The notes: a model not told the origin generated them from the letters alone. Shown: positions 1-9,143, counted from the first letter of the stretch. The stretch: DNA of 64,000 bases from Candidatus Poribacteria bacterium (GCA_022821495.1 JAJEDN010000080.1:1-64000), one strand, 5' to 3'. Program-made: numbers and translations.

Positions 1-112
1 TATGCGAAACGCAGCTATCTCTGTTTTGCGATTTACTGGACATACAAAAATCACTGACGCACTCCAATATCTCGCAGCTCAACCTAAACTCGCAGTTAAC
101 CTCATAAAATGA
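1..112 (+). CDS. C-terminal fragment of a possible HEAT-repeat protein
   Basis: Frame 2 is open from the window edge to a TGA at 110-112 and encodes about 36 residues. They read as two amphipathic helices (RNAAISVLRFTGHT, then KITDALQYLAAQ), the pattern of a single HEAT/PBS-lyase-like repeat. The gene would start outside the window, so length and function are unknown. The ATG at base 2 is probably internal. The call rests only on the helix pattern and is tentative. It would be co-directional with the SDR gene that follows, which has its own promoter. Confidence 0.4.
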   Translation, partial: MRNAAISVLRFTGHTKITDALQYLAAQPKLAVNLIK

Positions 113-156
113 AAAATCGTACAATTGAATGACCCTGCCAAGAATAAAGTGAAACC

Positions 157-185
157 TTGAAAAATAATAGGCGTTATGATAGAAT
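157..185 (+). promoter_or_regulatory. sigma-70 promoter for the SDR gene
   Basis: TTGAAA, a 17-bp spacer, then TAGAAT. The predicted transcription start is near base 192, which leaves a leader of about 50 nt before the ATG at 242. Confidence 0.55.
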
Positions 186-241
186 GGTAACACAATAGAA
201 GGACAAAAAAATTAATTAAATTTTGCCTTATGGAGGATCGG

Positions 242-1015
242 ATGCGCTTTGAAAACCGGGTCGCATTTGTAACTGGGGGCGGCGGACCGTTAGGTATCGG
301 AAGAGCCGCGTGTTTGGCGTTCGCTCGCGAGGGCGCGTCTGTCGTAGTTGCTGGCGGTCGAAGCGCGAATGCAGTCGCTGACGAAATCCGAGTCAAAGGC
401 GGCAAAGCTATTGCTGTTCCTTTAGATGTTACCAAGCCTGATCAGGTTCAAACAGCCGTAGATACGGCAATGGATACATTCAAACGCATTGATATTCTAT
501 TCAATAATGCGGGTATCCTTGGTCGTCAAACGTTGTTTGAACTGACACCAGAACTATTTGATCAGGTGATAGCGGTTAATGTGAAGGGATGCCTGCTATG
601 TGCACAGGCAGTCGCTAAGGTAATGATAGCGCAGGGGATACACGGACGTATCATTAACAATTCGTCTATTTATGCCGAAGAATCACACGTCGGAGTACTC
701 AGTTATTGTGTCAGCAAAGCAGCATTGAATCGGTTGACGCGAAGTCTGGCACTCGAATTGCGACCACACGGTATAACGGTAAATGCAGTCGCACCGGGCG
801 GTGGGGCGCCGACCGGTATGAATGCATCGCAGAACATCCCGGATGATGACACACTTCCCGAGTTACCGATCGCTCCGACGGACGCACCGCTACTTGAACG
901 TGGTGCAACAGTATGGGACTATATTGGCGCGGTATTGTTTCTGGCTTCCGACGAAGCCGCCTATATTAGCGGCGATATTATGACGATTGATGGTGGTGCT
1001 GTTTCGCGCCGATGA
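242..1015 (+). CDS. short-chain dehydrogenase/reductase (SDR) family oxidoreductase
   Basis: This is a classical NAD(P)-dependent SDR of 257 residues. It has the N-terminal glycine-rich cofactor motif (VTGGGGPLGIGRA), the NNAG motif near residue 88, a catalytic Ser near 141, and the catalytic YxxxK (YCVSK) near 155-159. The C-terminal end (ISGDIMTIDGG) is typical of the family. The ORF track starts at 230, but GGAGG at 232-236 is a strong ribosome-binding site placed five bases before the ATG at 242, so 242 is preferred. The substrate cannot be read from the sequence. A membrane-protein gene follows 20 bp downstream and is probably co-transcribed. Confidence 0.9.
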   Translation: MRFENRVAFVTGGGGPLGIGRAACLAFAREGASVVVAGGRSANAVADEIRVKGGKAIAVPLDVTKPDQVQTAVDTAMDTFKRIDILFNNAGILGRQTLFELTPELFDQVIAVNVKGCLLCAQAVAKVMIAQGIHGRIINNSSIYAEESHVGVLSYCVSKAALNRLTRSLALELRPHGITVNAVAPGGGAPTGMNASQNIPDDDTLPELPIAPTDAPLLERGATVWDYIGAVLFLASDEAAYISGDIMTIDGGAVSRR

Positions 1016-1035
1016 ATTGTTAGAGGAGGCTCATC

Positions 1036-1482
1036 TTGTCGTTTATTGATACTTTCACACCTTTCTGTTTAGCTGTCTTTGGATGGCTTAAAGCGCATGG
1101 GTTGGTCGTCGGTATTATTTCCGGTGCCAGCTTAGTGGGGAGTATTTTCCTTTGCGCACTGGTCATCGCTTACCTACCGTGTGACTATTTTCGCGCCAAA
1201 AGACAGGTGAATCGTATCAAACGACCGATTTTGTGGGGCGGGCTGATTTTCGTAAAAAATTTGGTCGCCGTTATTCTTATTATTGTCGGGATTATCCTCA
1301 TACCTTTACCCGGGCAAGGCATTTTAACGGTATTGATTGGTATTGTCATCAGCGACATTCCGGGGAAACGTAAATTGGAACGGCGCATCATACGTTCACC
1401 CATGGTACTATCCGCTCTGAATCATATCCGTTCCCGTTTCAATCGTCCACTGTTAGTATTAGATGAACCAACAACGGAATAG
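1036..1482 (+). CDS. PGPGW-like small integral membrane protein
   Basis: A 148-residue membrane protein with about three hydrophobic helices: residues 10-50 (one or two segments) and a pair around 65-110. The stretch IPLPGQGILTVLIG resembles the PGPGW transmembrane family, in which a glycine/proline turn joins two helices; the exact PGPGW residues are only partly kept. A basic cytoplasmic tail follows (KRKLERR). The start is TTG at 1036, supported by AGAGGAGG at 1022-1029. It lies 20 bp after the SDR stop, which suggests an operon. Function is unknown. Confidence 0.7.
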   Translation: MSFIDTFTPFCLAVFGWLKAHGLVVGIISGASLVGSIFLCALVIAYLPCDYFRAKRQVNRIKRPILWGGLIFVKNLVAVILIIVGIILIPLPGQGILTVLIGIVISDIPGKRKLERRIIRSPMVLSALNHIRSRFNRPLLVLDEPTTE

Positions 1483-1540
1483 TTCTACCCGCCGAAGGGT
1501 ACAAATCTGATGCCACACACCCAATCGCTGACGATGGCAT

Positions 1541-2251
1541 CTACCGAGGCGCCAATTCCTTGTGAATCTCCAATAACCGTTGAAGTTCTTCAATCGGTTG
1601 CTCAGCGTCATCCACGCGCAGATCAATGTAGCGGTCATTGAAACCGCCATACCCCCGATTCTCTTGAACGACGAGTAGTGCAGCAGATTGCTGTCCACGC
1701 GTGTCGCCTCCAGCCTCCTGCCCAGCGAAGAGTGCCGCCATTAATTTATCAGCGAGTTCACCTTCCGTTTCCTCATAGGCTTTACCCATCGCTTTAACAA
1801 CGGCTTCACCGGCGAGGATATTGCCTTGCGCGGTATAGTGTTCACCCGAAACGGCACCTGCCCATGCGTTACATTCATCGCCAGTGTAGTTAGCGACATT
1901 CCCTTTCGCATCCACGATACCGACCTGCCGCGTTGCGCGTCCTGGGTCGTCCGCGATGAGACGTTGCAAGACCTGTTCTGCCGAAAGTCCGCTTTTGAGG
2001 AGTTTTAAGCCTTTGGGTCCGTATGTTGTGTTTGCCCAAGATTGCGTCGCAATGGCGCCAACCCCAGCTTCCGCCCACGGTACAACCGATCCAACAGCAA
2101 AAAATTTGGATTGGACAGCAATACCAAGGGCACCGGTTTCCGGATCATATCCGACAACCGAAAACGTCGCGACCGGAGGAATATCAGATTTCTCTATTGG
2201 CATATTGGGAGCAGAGAGATGAAATAATAGACTGAGTGGTATCAAAAACAT
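1541..2251 (-). CDS. DUF1028 family protein (Ntn-hydrolase-like)
   Basis: 236 residues with the diagnostic DUF1028 pattern: TFSVVGYDPETGALGIAVQS, the VGSVVPWAEAGVGAIATQ stretch, QGNIL, and the C-terminal IDLRVDD. The family is thought to share the Ntn-hydrolase fold, but its substrate is not established. The ORF start at 2251 gives a short hydrophobic leader (MFLIPLSLLFHLSA), which suggests a signal peptide; an internal ATG at 2203 would give a cytosolic form. Neither start has a clear ribosome-binding site. It lies 24 bp downstream of hisD and is probably the last gene of a murA-hisD-DUF1028 transcript. Confidence 0.85.
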   Translation of the reverse strand: MFLIPLSLLFHLSAPNMPIEKSDIPPVATFSVVGYDPETGALGIAVQSKFFAVGSVVPWAEAGVGAIATQSWANTTYGPKGLKLLKSGLSAEQVLQRLIADDPGRATRQVGIVDAKGNVANYTGDECNAWAGAVSGEHYTAQGNILAGEAVVKAMGKAYEETEGELADKLMAALFAGQEAGGDTRGQQSAALLVVQENRGYGGFNDRYIDLRVDDAEQPIEELQRLLEIHKELAPR

Positions 2252-2275
2252 CTGTTGTGGTTCCGGGGTATCAGG

Positions 2276-3574
2276 TTAATCTTCTTCAAATCGGATTTTC
2301 AAGGAAGCGGCATGTCCCTCAAGTCCTTCTACCTCCGCGAGTTTGACAACGGACGGTGTGACTTTCGCCAAGGCAGTCTTGGTATAAGAGACAAGGCTTG
2401 TTTTTTTCAGGAAATCGTCAATGTTTAGGGGTGAGGCGTAGCGTGTCGCTGTCCCAGTTGGTAGAATTGCGTTGGGGCCGGCAATGTAATCTCCGACTGC
2501 TTCTGGAGAGTAAGCCCCGATGAAGATAGCACCAGCATTTTCGACCTCTCCAAGCCAGTCCATAGGATTCTCTACGTGGAGTTCGAGGTGTTCCGGGGCA
2601 ATTTCATTTGCGAAAGCTACAGCTTCAGCAATATTGGGAGTGACAAAAGCAGCACCATAGTTTTCAAACGCTTGGGTCAAAAGATCGTGGCGAGGTAAGG
2701 CTTTACCTTGTACCTCAATAGCTGTTTTGACCTGTTCAGCAAAACCCAATGAAGAGGTAACGAGGATCGCAGCACACTCGGGGCCATGTTCAGCTTGTGA
2801 GATGAGATCAGCAGCGACATAATCTGGGTCAGCTGTGCTATCAGCGATAACCAGAATTTCGCTTGGGCCTGCCAATTTGTCTATGTCAACGTGTCCATAA
2901 ACTTCTTTTTTCGCAAATTGTACATAGAGATTTCCGGGACCCACAATTTTATCGACAGGTGGGATAGTGTCGGTCCCATAGGCCATCGCTGCCACGGCTT
3001 GTGCCCCGCCACATTTGTAGATTTCTTGAATGCCGCATTCCGCTGCAGCAACGAGCATATAGGGATTAATATTCCGGTTGCGCATCGGGGCGGTACAGAC
3101 GGCTATTTCTTTTACACCAGCGACTGTAGCCGGGAGCACGGCCATCAATAAAGAAGAGACCAAAAGCTGGCTAACAGATGGCACACAAACCCCGATGCGC
3201 TTCAAAGGACGAATCAACTGTCCGAGCACTACGCCATTCGCCTCAGTTGACATCCAGGAAGTCCGCAGCTGCTTTTGGTGAAATCGTTCAATGTTGGTTC
3301 GGGCGTGTGTAATTGCCTCAATATATTCGTCGGTAACTTCTAAATAGGCGTTCCCAATTTCTTCTCTGGATACCTTCAGCTCTTTGGCAGAGATACGGGG
3401 TGCATCTAACTTACGAGTATATCGTACAACAGCTTTATCGCCTTCGGCCTGCACATCGCTCAAAGTGCGATGGACCGTTTTCAAGATACTTTCATCTTCC
3501 AATTTACCGCGTGCTTTCAATTTTGAGAGGAAAGTATCAGCCTCTGTGGTATGGGTTTCAACAATTCGTAGCAT
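2276..3574 (-). CDS. hisD: histidinol dehydrogenase (HisD family)
   Basis: HisD oxidises L-histidinol to L-histidine in two NAD-dependent steps, the last part of histidine synthesis. At 432 residues it has the usual family length. The catalytic Glu-His pair is present (APEHLELH, about 328-329), as are the zinc-site stretch SQAEHG (about 259-264), the motif GPGNLYVQ and LAGPSEILVIAD. One oddity: the usual PGG...YPSSVLM loop near residue 131 reads PSVSQLLVSSLLM here, so a HisD-like dehydrogenase acting on another alcohol is possible. It is 36 bp downstream of murA. A murA-his gene cluster is known from proteobacteria, so the linkage is not unusual. Confidence 0.9.
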   Translation of the reverse strand: MLRIVETHTTEADTFLSKLKARGKLEDESILKTVHRTLSDVQAEGDKAVVRYTRKLDAPRISAKELKVSREEIGNAYLEVTDEYIEAITHARTNIERFHQKQLRTSWMSTEANGVVLGQLIRPLKRIGVCVPSVSQLLVSSLLMAVLPATVAGVKEIAVCTAPMRNRNINPYMLVAAAECGIQEIYKCGGAQAVAAMAYGTDTIPPVDKIVGPGNLYVQFAKKEVYGHVDIDKLAGPSEILVIADSTADPDYVAADLISQAEHGPECAAILVTSSLGFAEQVKTAIEVQGKALPRHDLLTQAFENYGAAFVTPNIAEAVAFANEIAPEHLELHVENPMDWLGEVENAGAIFIGAYSPEAVGDYIAGPNAILPTGTATRYASPLNIDDFLKKTSLVSYTKTALAKVTPSVVKLAEVEGLEGHAASLKIRFEED

Positions 3575-3610
3575 GCGTGAATGACTTATCCTTTCTATTT
3601 TCCGAAGCGA

Positions 3611-4876
3611 TTAATCTTTGACTCTCGTAATATTCGCACCGACATTGTTAAGTTTTTTCTCTATAGACTCATATCCACGGTCAAGATGATAGACCCGCGA
3701 GAGAATAGTTTCACCTGAGGCTGCCATACCGGCTGCAACGAGTACAGCCCCCGCACGTAAATCAGAAGCCATCACAGGTGCGCCACTCAAAGCCGGTACA
3801 CCATTGATGATAGCCTTACCACCATCAAGCATAATATCTGCGCCCATTCGGTTCAGTTCAGCAGCATGGATAAATCGGTCTGTATGAACGTTTTCGCTGA
3901 TAATGCTGGTCCCTGACGCGAGGCAGAGCATCCCCATGATCTGCGCCTGCATATCCGTCGGAAAACCGGGAAAAGGCGCGGTAGCGATATCAATGCCTTT
4001 TATCTCGCGTGGCGTTGTGACGCGGACACCGTTGTCATCCCAGTCCAATTCAACACCTGCCTCTACAATCTTCTCCGAAATAGCGGGGATTTGTTGCGGC
4101 GTAATCCCTTTGACGTAAACATCGCCTCGGGTAATAGCACCGGCGACAATAAAAGTTCCAGCCTCAATATCATCTGATATAACGGTATATTCGGTGCCAC
4201 GCAGCTGCTTAACACCGCGAATCGTTAGGACAGATGTCCCGATACCTTCAATATCCGCGCCCATTGTATTGAGGAATCGAGCGAGGTCAGAGATATGCGG
4301 TTCGCAGGCTGCACCACGGATGACAGTTGTCCCTTGGGCAAGCGTAGCCGCCATCATGATGTTCGCCGTTGCCCCGACGCTGGGTCCATATTGCCCCGTA
4401 AGATACATCTCAGTGCCAATTAAACGCTCCGATTGCGCATAAATATATCCCTTTTCCACCGTCACTTCCGCGCCCAAATGCTCTAAACCGCGAATGTGTA
4501 AGTCAATCGGGCGTGGACCGATCGCGCAACCGCCAGGAAATGAAACCTTCGCTTTTCCAAGTTTAGCAACAAGGGGTCCGAGAACATAGATAGACGCACG
4601 CATTTTGCGCACGAGATCATAAGGTGCCTCATATTCCAAGTGGTTTATTGGTTCGATATAGAGTGTAGAATCTTTAAGTTTTATTGTAGCACCGAGACCT
4701 TCTAATACAGCACGCAGCGTCCTGACATCTGTTAGGTTTGGGACGTTATGGAGCACACTGACACCATCGCCAAGGATCGCAGCAGCGACCGCGATTGGAA
4801 GCACAGCGTTTTTGCATCCACTCACAGGGATGGTTCCTTCAAGTCTCGTTCCGCCTTTGATTATTAATCTTTCCAT
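3611..4876 (-). CDS. murA: UDP-N-acetylglucosamine 1-carboxyvinyltransferase
   Basis: MurA transfers enolpyruvate from PEP to UDP-GlcNAc, the first committed step of peptidoglycan synthesis. The 421-residue length matches the family. The catalytic cysteine is present in FPGGCAIGPRPIDLHI (Cys about 117), so the enzyme would be expected to be fosfomycin-sensitive. The N-terminal KN pair (SGCKNAVLP, 22-23) and the C-terminal RAGAALV-like stretch (DLRAGAVLVAAG) are also present. The start is supported by a GGAGA-type ribosome-binding site. It is the first gene of a minus-strand operon with hisD, divergent from the Gfo/Idh gene. Confidence 0.97.
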   Translation of the reverse strand: MERLIIKGGTRLEGTIPVSGCKNAVLPIAVAAAILGDGVSVLHNVPNLTDVRTLRAVLEGLGATIKLKDSTLYIEPINHLEYEAPYDLVRKMRASIYVLGPLVAKLGKAKVSFPGGCAIGPRPIDLHIRGLEHLGAEVTVEKGYIYAQSERLIGTEMYLTGQYGPSVGATANIMMAATLAQGTTVIRGAACEPHISDLARFLNTMGADIEGIGTSVLTIRGVKQLRGTEYTVISDDIEAGTFIVAGAITRGDVYVKGITPQQIPAISEKIVEAGVELDWDDNGVRVTTPREIKGIDIATAPFPGFPTDMQAQIMGMLCLASGTSIISENVHTDRFIHAAELNRMGADIMLDGGKAIINGVPALSGAPVMASDLRAGAVLVAAGMAASGETILSRVYHLDRGYESIEKKLNNVGANITRVKD

Positions 4877-5002
4877 TTTCCGTCTCCTTACAAATCTTTA
4901 GCACAGGATAGATGGATTTTTTATTTTCTCTATAGCATAAACGATGCCAATTGGATACCTGTTACAAACTTAGACGTTACAAGGTTTTTGGGTTTAAAAA
5001 AT

Positions 5003-5020
5003 TGTGTCAAAATAGACACA
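5003..5020. promoter_or_regulatory. operator-like inverted repeat between murA and the Gfo/Idh gene
   Basis: TGTGTC, six bases, GACACA: a perfect 6-bp inverted repeat in the 288-bp divergent intergenic region. It has the size of a dimeric regulator site, but no regulator is encoded next to it. Confidence 0.3.
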
Positions 5021-5101
5021 TGTTATCTGTTTTCCCAAAATTTGCTTGCGTTGCGGGACAATTTTTGGTAATATTTGATTTCAGTTTCACAATCTTAATT
5101 A

Positions 5102-5150
5102 CGTAGGACTTACGCAGCTCCCACTGCAGTGCGTCATAAGTCCTATTACG
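5102..5150. repeat. copy of the AGGACTTACGCA dispersed repeat, as an imperfect hairpin
   Basis: TAGGACTTACGCA is followed by an imperfect reverse complement (TGCGTCATAAGTCCTA) about 15 bases later. The same core occurs near 26098, 32093, 33870 and 59319 in this window. Confidence 0.5.
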
Positions 5151-5164
5151 GAAAGGTAAAACAG

Positions 5165-6217
5165 ATGGCAGATAAAACATATCGTGTCGGAATTATTGGA
5201 TGTGGTGGCATGGGACGTTCGCATGCAAATAATTGGACGAATACGGGTCGTGCTGAAGTGGTCACAGCTTCAGACATCAGCGAAGCATCCGCTGCAAAAT
5301 TTGCTGAAGAGTTTTCACTTCCAACGCATTATACTGATTTCGGTGAAATGTGCGAAAAAGAGGATTTAGACATCGTCAGTATCACTACATGGCAGAGCGT
5401 GCGTGCCGAACCGACGATCGCCGCTGCTGAAAACGGGGTCTTAGGTGTTATTACCGAGAAACCGATGGCAGCTTCCGTCGGCGATGCACAAGACATGATG
5501 GATGCCTGTGATAAACACGACGTGAAATTAGTTGTCGGACATCAACGACGGTTCAGTTTGCAGAACTGCGAAGCACGACGGCTTATCCAAGAGGGCGCGA
5601 TCGGTCAGCCGCAAGCGATGCTCCGTCGCGATGGACATGGATTACTCAATCGTGGAACGCATGAAGTTGACGAAATGCGTTTTATCCTCGGCGATCCGGA
5701 CCCGTTATGGCTTATCGGGCAGGCGGCACGGAAAACTGACCGCTGGGAACGTCGTGTGAGGACCGAAGATCTCTGTATGGCAGAAATCTGTTTTGATGGC
5801 GGTATCCGCGGTATCTACGAAAGCGATTTACCGGAACCCGGGCTGCGAGGCGATGCGGTTTATGGGGATGATGGGCAGCTGCGCCGCGGTGGCGATGGCA
5901 CGATTGAACTCTTGAACAGCAAAACCGCCGGGTGGCAGACAATCGAACCCCGCCAAAGCGAACCGAATCAATTTACAGAGATGTTAGCCTGGATCGAAGG
6001 CGATATTGATGAACACCGAAACGCCGGCAGACACGGGCTTTGCACGATCGAAATCCTCATGGCGATTTACGAATCATTGCGCATTCAGGACGTAGTAACC
6101 TTCCCCTTAACAACGCGTCCAAACCCACTTGACCTCTTGGTTGAAGGCGGTAAGTTACCCGTGTTTGTTGAAGGACGTTACGACATCCGTGCCCCGTTCC
6201 CGGAACAGAACAAATAG
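5165..6217 (+). CDS. Gfo/Idh/MocA family oxidoreductase
   Basis: A 350-residue NAD(P)-dependent sugar or polyol dehydrogenase-like protein. The N-terminal Rossmann motif is GIIGCGGMGRSH, and the family EKP motif is present as ITEKPMAAS around residue 97. The C-terminal half is the alpha/beta substrate domain with a likely catalytic His region (GTHEVDEMRF). The start at 5165 is chosen over the ORF start at 5129 because the Rossmann strand begins directly after MADKTYR and GGAAAGG precedes it. The upstream 12 residues of the ORF overlap a dispersed repeat. The substrate is not identifiable; a paralogue lies at 51812. Confidence 0.9.
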   Translation: MADKTYRVGIIGCGGMGRSHANNWTNTGRAEVVTASDISEASAAKFAEEFSLPTHYTDFGEMCEKEDLDIVSITTWQSVRAEPTIAAAENGVLGVITEKPMAASVGDAQDMMDACDKHDVKLVVGHQRRFSLQNCEARRLIQEGAIGQPQAMLRRDGHGLLNRGTHEVDEMRFILGDPDPLWLIGQAARKTDRWERRVRTEDLCMAEICFDGGIRGIYESDLPEPGLRGDAVYGDDGQLRRGGDGTIELLNSKTAGWQTIEPRQSEPNQFTEMLAWIEGDIDEHRNAGRHGLCTIEILMAIYESLRIQDVVTFPLTTRPNPLDLLVEGGKLPVFVEGRYDIRAPFPEQNK

Positions 6218-6276
6218 ATCAGGGCAATCGTTGTATGTTGCCTCCGCGAATCCAAACGGAGGCAACACCCACGATG

Positions 6277-7140
6277 CTAACAATCTACATCCTTCCCATC
6301 ACTGCCATAAACTGACAGGCGTTCCTGCGTCGTGACTTCGCCAGCACTCGCCGGTTTGTAATGAAACTGCAGCGCACGGCGCCGCTGCTCAGACTGATTG
6401 ACTGGACTCCCATGATGCGTCAATCCATGCCAGAAGAGACAGCCACCCGGCTTCAGCGGCACCATTGTATCACGCGCGACTGGCACGTCTGTGTCGCAAA
6501 TCTGCCAATCTCGGCGTTTGAAATGGATCATCGGTCCCTCGATATGCGAACCGGGGATGATATGCAAGCATCCGTTTTCAGGGGTCGCCTCATCTAAAGC
6601 AATCCATACGCCGACAACGGTTGTGCCTTCAGGTAGGTTAAAATAAGCACAATCCTGATGCCACGGCTTCTCTGACCCGTGACGCGGCGGTTTGACGAGT
6701 GCCATATCTTGGAACAACTCAGGCGTATCTCCCATAATCTGTTCAAGGACACCGAGGAGCCCCGAATGGGCTGCCATCGCGTTCAGACGTTGCTCGTAGG
6801 CTACAAACCCAAAGATTTTTCTGATGGCATCACGACGTTCTTCATCTTCCCTCTCGTCTTTCTCTTTGACGAGTTTCGGTTCAAACTGGATGGCTCGGAA
6901 GTCGGGATCGTTTCCATCCATGAGGTGAACCATACCTGCCAATGCCTCCTCAACTTCAGGTGCGCTAAAAGCGTCGTTAATGACCAGATAGCCGTGCTGA
7001 TGAAAATATTCGATATCCGCCTCAGTTACGGCAGAAAACCCACCAGAGATACCTTCAGCCGCCGTATCAAAGCGGTAGAGGTCTTCAGGGTACGGAATTT
7101 GGATGATGTCTGTCTGTTCGGCTGTTGCTGGGCTGTTCAT
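6277..7140 (-). CDS. phytanoyl-CoA dioxygenase (PhyH) family protein
   Basis: A 287-residue Fe(II)/2-oxoglutarate-dependent oxygenase. The iron triad can be placed: His and Asp in PWHQDCAYF (about 161 and 163) and the distal His in the FWHGLTHHGSP region (238-243), followed by the 2-oxoglutarate-binding Arg in RRRALQFHY. The PGSH motif (HIIPGSH) is typical of the family. It begins 14 bp after the HD-domain gene and both point left, so they likely share a transcript. PhyH proteins are abundant in Poribacteria; the substrate is not predictable. Confidence 0.9.
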   Translation of the reverse strand: MNSPATAEQTDIIQIPYPEDLYRFDTAAEGISGGFSAVTEADIEYFHQHGYLVINDAFSAPEVEEALAGMVHLMDGNDPDFRAIQFEPKLVKEKDEREDEERRDAIRKIFGFVAYEQRLNAMAAHSGLLGVLEQIMGDTPELFQDMALVKPPRHGSEKPWHQDCAYFNLPEGTTVVGVWIALDEATPENGCLHIIPGSHIEGPMIHFKRRDWQICDTDVPVARDTMVPLKPGGCLFWHGLTHHGSPVNQSEQRRRALQFHYKPASAGEVTTQERLSVYGSDGKDVDC

Positions 7141-7154
7141 AAAGATGCTCCTTC

Positions 7155-8168
7155 TTAAATTTCTCCTTTGCTTTCACGGATCATTTTTGTCAGGAAATCG
7201 TCAACCCGATCAATAGCGGCTTGGGCGCGATCGCGTGCCGATGCCCCCCTCTCCTCTTCTGCAAGCCACTGTCTCCTTTGCGGAAGCCACTCGTTTGTCA
7301 GGTGGTCAAGTTGATTCAGGAAATGCGGATCTTCGTTTACACTCACGAAATAGTCGATGATACCGAGCAGCCCGTATTTCCGATTAATCTCCATATCGTC
7401 TAATTCGTCTACCATTTGCAAGAAAAGCTGCTGATTCCTGTCCTGTCGCCCTTGCGCAAGTTCACGAGAGGATTCGGTTAGCAGTTTGTCAACGAATTCC
7501 TGCTTGGAGTTAATCCAGCGCGGCAGGTTCCGTACATAATCTTCTAAATCGAAGTTGCCGCGTTGAAGTGCGAAATAAGCGTGGATGTGAATGTTTCGGA
7601 AAAAACCGGTATAACCGACGTTCGGATCCATGGTATCAGCGTCATAGAGGATCTGGTTCTCGATCCTATTGTAGAGGAGTTTAAAGTTCTCCTCTGTGAG
7701 GTTCGTAGGCTTTAGATGTGCGAAGACAACCGCTGTTGCAGCTTCTACAAAAGCCGGTTCAAAGTCGTACATCGCCAAGATATTCTCGGTAATAACTGCC
7801 CCGGATTCGTGATGGACCTTACCGTGAAGATTATGCTTGTTGTAAAGTTCGGTAACGACGTTCTGACCCGCAGGCGTAAGCATCTCGTTTAACCAGAAAC
7901 CATCAGGAGTGAAGACCCGTTTGCCTTCCGCGTCGGTCTTAAAATCACCGTCATATCGTTTCGTGATGTCGTGCAGGGTGCCGGCAACTTCAAGCAGTTT
8001 CACGTCACCGCCTTCCCGTCTACCGAGTTCCATACTTGTCGCACGCACACGCATGGTGTGGTTCCAGGTATAGTGTCGCCATTGGAAGCCGACCCGGTTA
8101 TGTTCCCAAAGCCCAAAGGTTTCGTTGACTAAAGTTTCCAATTCATTCAAGACTTGGCTGTAGTTCAT
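7155..8168 (-). CDS. HD-domain protein (putative metal-dependent phosphohydrolase)
   Basis: 337 residues. The N-terminal 200 residues carry an HD-type metal site: His in RHYTWNHTMR, the HD pair in GTLHDITK (about 66-67), and later His residues in VHHESGAVI and FAHLKP. HD proteins usually hydrolyse phosphate esters such as nucleotides or cyclic nucleotides; the substrate is unknown here. The C-terminal 130 residues are helical and charged. The start is supported by AAAGGAG. It is followed closely by the PhyH gene, and truA lies upstream on the same strand across a 157-bp repeat region. Confidence 0.8.
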   Translation of the reverse strand: MNYSQVLNELETLVNETFGLWEHNRVGFQWRHYTWNHTMRVRATSMELGRREGGDVKLLEVAGTLHDITKRYDGDFKTDAEGKRVFTPDGFWLNEMLTPAGQNVVTELYNKHNLHGKVHHESGAVITENILAMYDFEPAFVEAATAVVFAHLKPTNLTEENFKLLYNRIENQILYDADTMDPNVGYTGFFRNIHIHAYFALQRGNFDLEDYVRNLPRWINSKQEFVDKLLTESSRELAQGRQDRNQQLFLQMVDELDDMEINRKYGLLGIIDYFVSVNEDPHFLNQLDHLTNEWLPQRRQWLAEEERGASARDRAQAAIDRVDDFLTKMIRESKGEI

Positions 8169-8184
8169 ACAAACTCCTTTTTAG

Positions 8185-8328
8185 TAGTTGTCAGTTCTCG
8201 GTCATCGGCTTTCAGCAGGAATGGCTATCAGCCATCGGAAACCATCGGCTATCAGCAAAGAGAACGTTTGTTAAACCATAGTTCTCTTGCTGAAGGCTGA
8301 CGGCTAACGGCTAATCCGCTGACAACTA
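8185..8328. repeat. 144-bp foldback repeat between truA and the HD gene
   Basis: Perfect 10-bp terminal inverted repeats TAGTTGTCAG / CTGACAACTA, with an inner stem AAGAGAAC / GTTCTCTT and several GCCGATGGCT-type copies between them. The right terminus supplies the TAG stop codon of truA. Confidence 0.75.
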
Positions 8329-9102
8329 TATGGAATATTTGACGCAGATGAGTGATAACCCATGTGCAGGTGCTGACATCCCGGCTGCGGCTCGATCTTT
8401 GGCTTCTAAAATCCTGCGAAGTTGCGTGTCAGCATCCCGATATTTCATAGTTTTCGCGCCGCTTGCAAGCAAAAACTTGCGATTAAAAGTCAAGACAGTA
8501 CCGGTGATCGCGCGAACCATACCGCGTAGAAACGCATCCGCTTCGATTTCAAAATAAACGTAGGGTGCTTTCTCCCACCAATGTACCTCATAAATTTCAC
8601 AGACCGGATTTTTCCGGTCACTTCCCATCTTTCGGAAAGAAGAAAAATCGTGTTTGCCAACTAATATTTGGCAAAGGTCGTTTACCTGTCTGACACCAAT
8701 TTCTTCGGGAAAAAAGTAGCTTGTCTGTCGCGAAAGTGCGCTCGGATATTCTCGATTCAAAATTGTGTACCGATACCGCCGACTTGTGGCACTGAAACGA
8801 GCATGAAACTCAGGCGACACTTCTGTTACGGAACAGACAACGATATCCTTAGGCATCGTAGCATTAAGCCCTTTCTGAAAAGCGGTGAGTGGCATCTCAG
8901 AGGTCGTGTAGAAATTCGCTACCTGTCCCTCCGCGTGGACCCCGCTATCCGTCCTCCCGGCTCCAATGATCTGTATCGGAGTTTTTGTGAGTTTCGTTAA
9001 CGCGTTTTCGAGTGTGGCTTGGACGGTCGGTAAGTTCGGCTGTATCTGCCAACCGTTGTAATGCGTGCCATCGTATTCAAGCACGAGTTTGATATTGCGC
9101 AT
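8326..9102 (-). CDS. truA: tRNA pseudouridine synthase A
   Basis: TruA makes pseudouridine at positions 38-40 of the tRNA anticodon arm. The 258 residues start with the typical KLVLEYDGTHYNGWQ. The catalytic aspartate is in the signature GAGRTDSGVHA (Asp about 52). The RYRYTILN and FLRGMVRAITGT motifs of the family are also visible. The TAG stop lies inside the terminal inverted repeat of the downstream foldback element, so the last codons may have been affected by its insertion. It has its own promoter, divergent from rluA. Confidence 0.95.
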   Translation of the reverse strand: MRNIKLVLEYDGTHYNGWQIQPNLPTVQATLENALTKLTKTPIQIIGAGRTDSGVHAEGQVANFYTTSEMPLTAFQKGLNATMPKDIVVCSVTEVSPEFHARFSATSRRYRYTILNREYPSALSRQTSYFFPEEIGVRQVNDLCQILVGKHDFSSFRKMGSDRKNPVCEIYEVHWWEKAPYVYFEIEADAFLRGMVRAITGTVLTFNRKFLLASGAKTMKYRDADTQLRRILEAKDRAAAGMSAPAHGLSLICVKYSI

Positions 9103-9143
9103 TGTGTCACTCTGTCGTTGGACATCTGAAGCCTAATGCATAA

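Noticed and set aside
79-435. Minus-strand ORF of 118 residues
   Set aside because: It lies opposite the SDR gene and its promoter; composition and lack of a ribosome-binding site mark it as a shadow.
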